6,590 bases of DNA, from the NCBI GenBank assembly GCA_026421105.1, contig JAPKDI010000070.1, forward strand, positions 1-6,590. The letters run 5' to 3'. The position numbers and the translations under genes are program-made. Positions 1-6,030 of this stretch are shown here, in pieces (positions within the stretch are counted from its first letter, which is position 1; every line of letters begins with the position of its first letter). The notes beneath the pieces were generated by a model. The model did no database searches. It was not told the origin of the DNA and was given only the letters and a program-made list of their open reading frames with translations. Origin of the DNA: Alphaproteobacteria bacterium. GTDB lineage: Bacteria; Pseudomonadota; Alphaproteobacteria; SHVP01.

Positions 1-676
1 CGGGTATGCCGTAGAGACGCACGCTTACCTCGGTGATCACCCCCAAGGTGCCTTCGGAACCGACGAATAACCGCGTGAGGTCGTATCCGGCAGACGATTT
101 CCGGGCGCGCTGCGCAGTTTTGACGATGCGCCCGTCGGGCATGACCACCGTGAGGCCGAGGACGTTCTCGCGCATAGTGCCGTAGCGCACGGCGTTGGTG
201 CCCGAGGCACGCGTCGCGCTCATGCCGCCGAGGGAGGCGTCTGCACCAGGATCGATCGGGAAGAAAAGGCCGGTGTCGCGCAGGTGCGCGTTGAGTTGCT
301 TGCGTGTAACGCCCGCCTCCACAGTGCAATCCAAGTCTTCGGCATTAACCTGAAGCACCTCGTTCATCTGCATCATGTCGATCGAGACGCCGCCCTGGAT
401 AGCGACAACGTGCCCCTCGAGCGAGGTGCCAGCGCCAAACGGGATAATGGGCACACTGTGCGCCGCGCAAATCGTGACGACCTCAGCTACTTCTTCGGTC
501 GAGTGAACAAAAACTACCCCGTCGGGGTCGCGATTAGGATGGTAGGACTCATCCTTACCGTGATAGGCCCGGACCGAAGCTGACGTAGTGAAGCGATCAC
601 CCAGGAGCGCCGCCAGCGCCTCAAAGGCCGGCGCAAAATCTTCCGGGCGGGTGGTCCGTACGGGTGCATCGTGCAT
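1..676 (-). CDS. FAD-linked D-lactate / D-2-hydroxyacid dehydrogenase, LDHD type (partial, N-terminal 225 codons)
   Basis: Flavoenzyme expected to oxidise D-lactate or related D-2-hydroxyacids to 2-oxoacids and pass electrons to the respiratory chain (family knowledge). The visible part is the FAD-binding (PCMH-type) domain. Read on the minus strand, it shows PFGAGTSLEGHV at residues 79-90 (pyrophosphate-binding loop), VEAGVTRKQLNAHLRDTG at 119-136, FPIDPGADASLGGM at 139-152, ASGTNAVRYGTMREN at 157-171 and AGYDLTRLFVGSEGTLGVIT at 196-215. These closely resemble mitochondrial and bacterial LDHD (cytochrome-type D-lactate dehydrogenase) rather than glycolate oxidase GlcD. The start is the ATG complementary to 674-676, with AAAGAGG six bases upstream; the ATG complementary to 679-681 is in another frame. 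Roughly the second half, including the C-terminal FAD-oxidase domain, lies beyond the left edge. The gene is divergent from the thioesterase. Exact substrate cannot be read from this half. Confidence 0.93.
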   Translation of the reverse strand, partial: MHDAPVRTTRPEDFAPAFEALAALLGDRFTTSASVRAYHGKDESYHPNRDPDGVVFVHSTEEVAEVVTICAAHSVPIIPFGAGTSLEGHVVAIQGGVSIDMMQMNEVLQVNAEDLDCTVEAGVTRKQLNAHLRDTGLFFPIDPGADASLGGMSATRASGTNAVRYGTMRENVLGLTVVMPDGRIVKTAQRARKSSAGYDLTRLFVGSEGTLGVITEVSVRLYGIP

Positions 677-682
677 GGCATA

Positions 683-689
683 CCTCTTT
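683..689 (-). promoter_or_regulatory. Shine-Dalgarno site of the FAD-linked dehydrogenase
   Basis: On the minus strand this reads AAAGAGG, ending six bases before the ATG complementary to 674-676. It decides the start of the dehydrogenase, because the nearby ATG complementary to 679-681 lies almost on top of the site and in a different frame. It is the best ribosome-binding site in the window. Confidence 0.7.
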
Positions 690-702
690 GGGATCGGGAC
701 CG

Positions 703-732
703 AGTGTAACGGCGCGGATCGATCTCCCGCAA
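703..732 (-). promoter_or_regulatory. Possible promoter of the FAD-linked dehydrogenase
   Basis: On the minus strand TTGCGG (complement of 727-732) and TACACT (complement of 703-708) are separated by 18 bases, a moderate match to sigma-70 -35 and -10 boxes (3/6 and 4/6). A start about seven bases downstream would give a leader of about 20 nt containing the AAAGAGG site. The spacer contains the palindrome GATCGATC (717-724), which could be an operator or chance. It is weaker than the opposing promoter. Confidence 0.4.
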
Positions 733-738
733 CGACGG

Positions 739-767
739 TTCACATGGTGGGGAGCGGTGACTATGAT
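739..767 (+). promoter_or_regulatory. Sigma-70-type promoter for the thioesterase gene and the genes downstream
   Basis: TTCACA at 739-744 and TATGAT at 762-767 each match the -35 and -10 consensus at five of six positions, with the optimal 17-base spacer. Transcription would start about 7-9 bases after the -10 box, at roughly 774-776, which coincides with the ATG of the thioesterase (776-778). The transcript is therefore predicted to be leaderless or nearly so. It probably drives at least the thioesterase, pentapeptide and CLC genes. The start site is inferred from spacing, not measured. Confidence 0.65.
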
Positions 768-775
768 TACCCCGC

Positions 776-1261
776 ATGGAGTTTGAAGCCCCGATTGTGG
801 TCGCCGACGGCGGCAAGGTCCGCAAGGAATGGATCGACTACAACGGCCACATGAATGTCGCCTTCTACGTCTTGGCATTCGACCTGGCCCTGGACGTCGT
901 CTATCAGCGGATGGGAATCGGCGAGCCCTACCGGGAGAAAACCAATCACACGACCTTTTCTCTGGAAGGTCATACCCATTGGCTGCGGGAGATGCGCTTG
1001 GACGACCCGATGCGCTTCACGACCCGGTTATTGGACTGGGACGCCAAACGGCTGCACATCTACATGGAAATGTTCCACGCCGAGCAAGATTACCTGGCGT
1101 CGACGTATGAAATGGTCACCATGCATATCAATCTAGAGGAACGGCGCTCCGCACCCTTCCCGCAGGCAATGCAGGATGTGTTTCGCAAGGTGCACGAGTC
1201 ACAGGGTGACTTGCCCGCACCTCTTTATGCGGGAACAACGGTTGGGATTCGCCGCAAATGA
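776..1261 (+). CDS. Hotdog-fold acyl-CoA thioesterase (4HBT_2-like; resembles the thioesterase of carnitine catabolism)
   Basis: A 161-residue single-domain cytoplasmic protein likely to hydrolyse an acyl-CoA thioester. The N-terminal motif EWIDYNGHMN at residues 18-27 is the hotdog signature: D21 is the likely catalytic acid, and G24-H25-M26-N27 leads into the long central helix (A29 to about R45). EGHTHWLREMRLDDP (64-78) and LLDWDAKRLHIYMEMFHAE (85-103) form the central sheet. This arrangement resembles the thioesterase domain fused to L-carnitine dehydrogenase and stand-alone betainyl-CoA thioesterases, but no dehydrogenase is visible here, so the substrate is unknown. The ATG at 776 is the first possible start, because an in-frame TGA lies at 764-766. 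No Shine-Dalgarno sequence is correctly placed, and a strong promoter predicts a transcript starting at or just before the ATG. The stop overlaps the next start as ATGA. Confidence 0.85.
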   Translation: MEFEAPIVVADGGKVRKEWIDYNGHMNVAFYVLAFDLALDVVYQRMGIGEPYREKTNHTTFSLEGHTHWLREMRLDDPMRFTTRLLDWDAKRLHIYMEMFHAEQDYLASTYEMVTMHINLEERRSAPFPQAMQDVFRKVHESQGDLPAPLYAGTTVGIRRK

Positions 1262-1785
1262 CCACAGTACGTATCGTTCGGTTGGGATTGCTCGCCATGG
1301 GCCTTGGGCTTGTGTTGACAATGGCACCCCTTGCGGTGACGCCAGCACATGCGAGCTGCGTCGACCCCGCCAGGCCCGGGGTCACGTGGCGGCGTTGCGA
1401 TTTCAGCGGGAGCAATCTCGCCGGGATTGATGTTAATGGCGGCTCGCTCGCCGGCGCACGGTTTCTCCGGTCGAATTTGGTTGGCGCGACATTCAGTGGG
1501 TCCAACATCGACCGGGCCAAGTTCGTCACGGCCGACATGACCGACGCAATCTTTGACGGCACACGCGCGCGCGGCACTGATTTCACCAAAGCCAACCTCA
1601 CGCGCGCCTCGTTCAACGGCGCGGATTTGCGCCGGGCGCGGTTTTTCGAAGCGATCTTGATAGACGCGGACTTTACCGGTGCCCAGCTTGAAGGCGCAGA
1701 TCTTTTGAATGCTAATCTTTCTGGCGCAACTTGGACCGACGGCGAAACGGTGTGCGCAACGGAGTCGATCGGGCGATGCAAGTAG
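1258..1785 (+). CDS. Secreted pentapeptide-repeat protein
   Basis: A 175-residue protein with a Sec signal peptide: a basic start with arginines at 5 and 8, a hydrophobic core from about 9 to 27, and likely cleavage after the AHA motif at 30-32. The mature chain is almost entirely pentapeptide repeats of A(D/N)(L/F)xx type. The central position recurs every five residues from F49 to W159, 23 units without a break, and mostly alternates F and L. It should fold as a right-handed quadrilateral beta-helix of nearly six coils in the periplasm or at the cell surface. Four cysteines (34, 47, 166, 174) flank the solenoid and could form a capping disulphide at each end. The start overlaps the thioesterase stop (ATGA), suggesting translational coupling; only a weak GGGA at 1244-1247 precedes it. 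The molecular role is unknown; DNA-gyrase mimicry as in Qnr/MfpA is unlikely for an exported protein. Confidence 0.93.
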   Translation: MTTVRIVRLGLLAMGLGLVLTMAPLAVTPAHASCVDPARPGVTWRRCDFSGSNLAGIDVNGGSLAGARFLRSNLVGATFSGSNIDRAKFVTADMTDAIFDGTRARGTDFTKANLTRASFNGADLRRARFFEAILIDADFTGAQLEGADLLNANLSGATWTDGETVCATESIGRCK

Positions 1786-1818
1786 CCCGCAACGCCATGC
1801 CGGTGGACGCCTGAGCGC

Positions 1819-3606
1819 ATGAAGACGCGCGAGGCGATTGCTTATATCCGCGGTGGCTGGCACCACTTCACGCATAACGACCAAATTAAACTGTCGATCC
1901 TGGCGCTGATCATCGGCGTCGGCGTGGCCTACGGCGCACTTGGATTCCGGATTGGCATCGAAGCCATCCAGAGCGAAACCTTCGGTCTGCCTTTACACAA
2001 CGGGTTCCACCTTGTCGCCCAACTGCCTTGGTGGTTGGTACTGGCCGTGCCGACGCTCGGCGGGTTAGCGATTGGGTTGTTTGTTTACTATGTGATGCCA
2101 GATCGGCGTGCCTATGGCGTGGCCGACGTGATTGAGGCGGGTGCGCTACACGGTGGGCGGATGGATGCAGTGACCACCATCAAGGCGGCGGCGCTGTCAC
2201 TTGGTTCGCTCGGCGTTGGCGCATCGGTTGGACGCGAGGGGCCGGTGATCCATTTGGGCGCGGGGCTTGCCTCGTGGGTCGCCCAGAAACTTCACTTGAA
2301 CCCTTCGCTCTCGCTGACACTCTTGGGCTGCGGCCTCGCCTCTGCGATCGGCGCGTCGTTCAATGCGCCCATTGCAGGCGTGTTTTTCGCGCTTGAAGTG
2401 GTGATCGGGCATTATGCCCTGAATACGTTTGCACCGATCGTCATTGCCTCGGTTGCGGGCACCGTGATTTCGCGCATCCATCTGGGCACGTTCCCCGCCT
2501 TTGTCGTCCCGACCTACGACATTGCGTCCTTCTTTGAGTTTCCGGCGTTCATTCTATTGGGCTTGGTCTGCGGCGTGGCCGCGATCGCGTTCATTCGCTC
2601 GATCTCTCTGGCCGACGACGTGGTCAACCGGATCGGGTGGCCGATTTGGATCCGACCGATGGTCGGGGGCGCGCTAATCGGTGGCACAGCGATCTTTCTG
2701 CCGCAAGTGTTAGGCGTCGGTTATGCAGCCACTAACGCCGCGCTCCAGGCCACGTTGCCGCTGTGGCTGATGCTTGCCTTGATCGTTGCGAAAACAGTAA
2801 CCACCGGCATCTCGGTAGGCAGTCGGTTTGGGGGTGGCGTGTTTTCCCCTTCGCTTTTCGTGGGCGCGATGGTGGGCGGATCGTTCGGCGTCATCGCTGG
2901 TGCCATCTTCCCCGACCTGGCGGCCTCGCCCGGGTTCTACGCAATGGTCGGCATGGGCGCTGTCGCCGCACCCGTGATCGGCGCCCCAATCTCCACTATC
3001 CTGATCGCGTTCGAACTGACCGGCGAGTTCTCGGTCGTGATTGCCGCAATGGTGGCGATTACCATTTCAACGATGATTTCGCAGGCCGTGGTCGGGCGCT
3101 CGTTCTTCCATGGGCTGCTCAAGCGCCGCGGGATCGTTATTCGGACCGGTCGATTCGAACAATTGCTCACCGCGACCCACGTCGGCGATTTGATGACCGA
3201 TCAATACGAGATTGTTGAAGAGACCGCGCGCGCCAGCGAAATCCGCCAAACAATGGAAAACGCCCGCTACGGAGATTTTTTCGTCGTCGACGCTGAGGCG
3301 CGGCTGGTCGGGTCCCTCGCTTTTACGTCTTTACGCGGGGTGTCGCTCGATCCTGAACTCGATCACCTGATCAATGCCCGGGATTTTGCGCGGCTCAACC
3401 CGCCGATGCTGTGTGCCGGCGATGATCTTGAGGATGCCCTCAAGATCATGGCCCGCCACCAGGAAGACAGCCTGCCGGTGGTGAATGATCGAGAAGCCCG
3501 GAAGGTGGTTGGCATCCTGCACCACAAGACCGCACTGATGGCCTACAACCAGGCCCTGTTGCGGGCCCGCGCTGAAGAGCACGACGAAGATACCGATCGG
3601 CCCTAA
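1819..3606 (+). CDS. CLC-family chloride channel/transporter with C-terminal CBS pair
   Basis: A 595-residue inner-membrane protein moving Cl- or a related anion. The membrane domain spans about residues 22-435. It contains GREGP at 138-142 with the gating glutamate E140, and GVFSP at 340-344 (the GxFxP anion-binding loop). The usual GSGIP loop is replaced by AYGVA at 98-102. Aligned by eye to E. coli ClcA, the internal proton glutamate (E203) is V194, and the central tyrosine (Y445) is F430 in GRSFFHG. Loss of the proton glutamate is typical of channel-type CLCs, though it does not prove channel behaviour. Two cytoplasmic CBS domains follow (about 454-510 and 520-576), probably sensing an adenine nucleotide, then an acidic tail. 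The ATG at 1819 is the first possible start after the preceding TAG in this frame; GGTGGA at 1802-1807 is a weak, distant ribosome-binding site. The gene lies 33 bases after the pentapeptide gene and is probably co-transcribed with it. Confidence 0.95.
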   Translation: MKTREAIAYIRGGWHHFTHNDQIKLSILALIIGVGVAYGALGFRIGIEAIQSETFGLPLHNGFHLVAQLPWWLVLAVPTLGGLAIGLFVYYVMPDRRAYGVADVIEAGALHGGRMDAVTTIKAAALSLGSLGVGASVGREGPVIHLGAGLASWVAQKLHLNPSLSLTLLGCGLASAIGASFNAPIAGVFFALEVVIGHYALNTFAPIVIASVAGTVISRIHLGTFPAFVVPTYDIASFFEFPAFILLGLVCGVAAIAFIRSISLADDVVNRIGWPIWIRPMVGGALIGGTAIFLPQVLGVGYAATNAALQATLPLWLMLALIVAKTVTTGISVGSRFGGGVFSPSLFVGAMVGGSFGVIAGAIFPDLAASPGFYAMVGMGAVAAPVIGAPISTILIAFELTGEFSVVIAAMVAITISTMISQAVVGRSFFHGLLKRRGIVIRTGRFEQLLTATHVGDLMTDQYEIVEETARASEIRQTMENARYGDFFVVDAEARLVGSLAFTSLRGVSLDPELDHLINARDFARLNPPMLCAGDDLEDALKIMARHQEDSLPVVNDREARKVVGILHHKTALMAYNQALLRARAEEHDEDTDRP

Positions 3607-3648
3607 GGCGCCCGCGAACCTGTGAGGCGCCGACGCGCTGTGGTATGA

Positions 3649-6006
3649 ATGGCCGGACCGATGTCCGACCCCTTCGATCTTGACGACATACCCTTTGATG
3701 ATTCGGCGCCTGCCGTGCAGCCGGGCGGTATCGCCGCGCGCGCCATGGCCGCCGCCGCACCCGCCGAACCGCCCTACCTGAAAACCCTCAACGAAAGCCA
3801 GACCGAGGCGGTGGTGACCACCGATGGCCCCGTACTGGTTTTGGCCGGCGCCGGGACCGGCAAGACCCGCGTTTTGGTCACCCGAATTGCGCACATTTTG
3901 AACCTCGGTTTGGCCAAACCGTGGGAAATCCTTTCAGTGACATTTACCAACCGTGCGGCGCGGGAAATGAGTGATCGCGTGGGCGACCTGGTGGGTGGTG
4001 CTGTGGATGGGATATGGCTTGGCACCTTCCACTCTATCGGGGTGCGCATCCTGCGCCAGCACGCCGAGCTTGTGGGACTGAAGAACAACTTCACCATCAT
4101 CGACCGTGACGACCAATTACGCGTGCTCAAGCAACTCCTGAAAGCCGAGAACATCGACGAGAAACGGTGGCCGGCGCGCGCATTGGGCAGCATCATCGAT
4201 CGGTGGAAGGACCGCGGCATGACCTGGCAGCAGGTGCAGCACGAAGATGCTGGTGAGTTTGCGATGGGCAAGACCACGGCGCTCTACCGCGAGTACCAGC
4301 AGCGCCTGTTGACCCAGAACGCGGCGGACTTCGGTGACTTGTTGTTGCACTGCTTGACGCTATTTACCGAGCACAAAGACATCCTCGACATCTATCAGCG
4401 GCGGTTCCGCTACATCTTGGTGGACGAGTACCAAGACACCAACGTGGCGCAGTACCTTTGGCTCCGGCTCTTAGCGCAAGAGCAGAAGAACATTTGTTGC
4501 GTCGGTGACGATGACCAGTCGATCTATGGTTGGCGCGGCGCAGAGGTCGGCAACATCTTGCGCTATGAAGAAGATTTTGCGGGCGCCAAGGTGATCCGCC
4601 TGGAGCGCAATTACCGCTCGACCCCGCACATCCTGGCAGCTGCCTCAGCGTTGATCGCCCACAACGAGGGACGATTAGGGAAAACGCTCTGGACCGACAT
4701 GACCGAGGGCGAGAAAGTCCGGGTGCGCGGCTTTTGGGATGGCGAAGAGGAAGCACGCGCGATCGCGGAGGATGTCGAGGATCTGCAGCGCAAGGGCCAC
4801 AAGTTGGATGAGATTTCCATCTTGGTGCGGGCGGGCTATCAGACGCGTGAGTTTGAAGATCGCTTTCTGACGATCGGCGTGCCCTATCGTGTGATCGGTG
4901 GACCGCGATTCTACGAACGCCGCGAGATCCGCGACGCGATCGCCTATTTACGTGTCGTCAGCCAACCGGAAGACGGTATGGCCTTTGAACGCATCGTCAA
5001 TGTGCCCAAACGAGGCCTCGGCGAGGTGACAGTGCAGGCCATGCATAAAGTTGCCCGTGCAGCGCAATCGGCTTTGTTGCAGGCGGCGCAAGAACTGCTC
5101 GGCACCGACGAGCTACGCGCCCAGGCGCGCACCTCACTGGGCAATCTGTTGGAGAATTTCGCGCGGTGGCGGGCGATGAAAGACCAACTCTCGCTGCCCG
5201 AGCTGGTCGAGACCGTTTTGGACGAGTCGGGCTACACCGAAATGTGGCAACGCGACAAATCGATCGACGCGCCAGGTCGCCTCGACAATTTGCGCGAGTT
5301 GGTGCACTCGGTGGGCGAGTACGAATCGCTGACCGACTTCCTCGATCACGTCAGCCTCGTGATGGACCATGACACTGGGCCCGACCAGGACATGGTCAAC
5401 ATGATGACGCTTCACGCCGCGAAGGGACTGGAGTTCGACACGGTCTTCTTGCCAGGGTGGGAGGAAGGCCTATTTCCCAATCAACGCTCACTCGATGAGG
5501 GCGGCACGACCGCGTTGGAGGAAGAACGACGTCTAGCACATGTTGGGATGACCCGCGCCCGGAAGATGCTGCGTATTTCGTTCGCGCAGAGCCGGCGCAC
5601 CTTCGCCGAGTGGCAGAGCGCCATCCCATCGCGGTTTATCGACGAGCTGCCGATCGAGAGCGTCGAAGTGGCGGCGGAGACGTCCGTTTGGGGTCAGGCT
5701 TATAGCCGTAACGATGACGAAACCTATGGTGAGCCCGTCGAGAAGCCATGGGACAGCCCGGGCCGCCGCCGCATGCGCCGACGGAGCAACCGTGGTGTCA
5801 CGCGCGATGGTCAGCTGATCGAGGCCCGCGCCGAACTGGTCGATTTTGACGCGCGACCGACGGGAACCTTCTCCGAAGGAGACCGCGTGTTTCACCAAAA
5901 GTTCGGCTATGGCCAGATCGAGTCGATCGACGGCAATCGCTTGGAGATTCAGTTTGATAAGGCTGGCTCTAAGAAAGTGATCGACTCTTTCGTTCGGCCC
6001 GCATGA
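3649..6006 (+). CDS. uvrD: UvrD/PcrA-type superfamily 1 DNA helicase
   Basis: ATP-dependent 3'-5' DNA helicase acting in nucleotide excision repair, mismatch repair and clearing of stalled RNA polymerase or RecA filaments (family knowledge). At 785 residues all SF1A motifs are present in order: Q motif around Q51; Walker A AGAGTGKT 66-73; Ia TFTNRAAREM 98-107; GTFHSIG 125-131; Walker B VDEYQDTN 258-265; motif III GDDDQSIYGWRGA 286-298; motif IV LERNYRST 318-325; motif V TLHAAKGLEFDTVFLPG 587-603; motif VI EEERRLAHVGMTRAR 624-638. A linker (about 675-740) with an arginine-rich patch (706-712) leads to a C-terminal Tudor-like module (RVFHQKFGYGQI at 746-757), known in PcrA/UvrD to contact RNA polymerase. 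The N-terminal 40 residues are acidic, then Ala/Pro-rich, and probably disordered. M5 (ATG at 3661, starting MSDPFDLDD) is an equally plausible or better start, since alphaproteobacterial homologues often begin in this way. Neither start has a clear Shine-Dalgarno site. Confidence 0.97.
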   Translation: MAGPMSDPFDLDDIPFDDSAPAVQPGGIAARAMAAAAPAEPPYLKTLNESQTEAVVTTDGPVLVLAGAGTGKTRVLVTRIAHILNLGLAKPWEILSVTFTNRAAREMSDRVGDLVGGAVDGIWLGTFHSIGVRILRQHAELVGLKNNFTIIDRDDQLRVLKQLLKAENIDEKRWPARALGSIIDRWKDRGMTWQQVQHEDAGEFAMGKTTALYREYQQRLLTQNAADFGDLLLHCLTLFTEHKDILDIYQRRFRYILVDEYQDTNVAQYLWLRLLAQEQKNICCVGDDDQSIYGWRGAEVGNILRYEEDFAGAKVIRLERNYRSTPHILAAASALIAHNEGRLGKTLWTDMTEGEKVRVRGFWDGEEEARAIAEDVEDLQRKGHKLDEISILVRAGYQTREFEDRFLTIGVPYRVIGGPRFYERREIRDAIAYLRVVSQPEDGMAFERIVNVPKRGLGEVTVQAMHKVARAAQSALLQAAQELLGTDELRAQARTSLGNLLENFARWRAMKDQLSLPELVETVLDESGYTEMWQRDKSIDAPGRLDNLRELVHSVGEYESLTDFLDHVSLVMDHDTGPDQDMVNMMTLHAAKGLEFDTVFLPGWEEGLFPNQRSLDEGGTTALEEERRLAHVGMTRARKMLRISFAQSRRTFAEWQSAIPSRFIDELPIESVEVAAETSVWGQAYSRNDDETYGEPVEKPWDSPGRRRMRRRSNRGVTRDGQLIEARAELVDFDARPTGTFSEGDRVFHQKFGYGQIESIDGNRLEIQFDKAGSKKVIDSFVRPA

Positions 6007-6030
6007 TCCGCCACCCGCGGTAGCGCCGCG

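Noticed and set aside
284..583. Plus-strand open frame inside the oxidase region, plus minus-strand frames at 514-825 and 621-878
   Set aside because: All overlap the clearly coding minus-strand FAD oxidase or the start of the thioesterase in other frames, and none resembles a known protein.
1315..1320. Perfect TTGACA -35 box inside the pentapeptide signal-peptide region
   Set aside because: At 16-18 bases downstream the sequence is GC-rich (around GACGCC) with no -10-like box, so it is probably just coding sequence (V-L-T codons).
1128..1820. Long minus-strand open frame (230 codons) opposite the pentapeptide gene, and a second one at 1225-1884
   Set aside because: The predicted peptide has a five-residue periodicity that merely mirrors the pentapeptide repeat on the other strand. 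The sense frame has a signal peptide and clear repeats, so the antisense frames are shadows.
3607..3631. Possible hairpin after the CLC stop (GGCGCC, 13-base loop, GGCGCC)
   Set aside because: The stem is only six base pairs and is not followed by a T tract. GGCGCC is itself palindromic and common in GC-rich DNA, so it is not supported as a terminator.
3644..3649. TATGAA as a possible -10 box in front of uvrD
   Set aside because: No acceptable -35 box lies 16-18 bases upstream (TGTGAG region), so a separate uvrD promoter is not supported from sequence.
3331..3894. Minus-strand frame of 187 codons across the CLC/uvrD junction
   Set aside because: It is glycine- and histidine-rich without a recognisable domain, and antisense to two well-supported genes.
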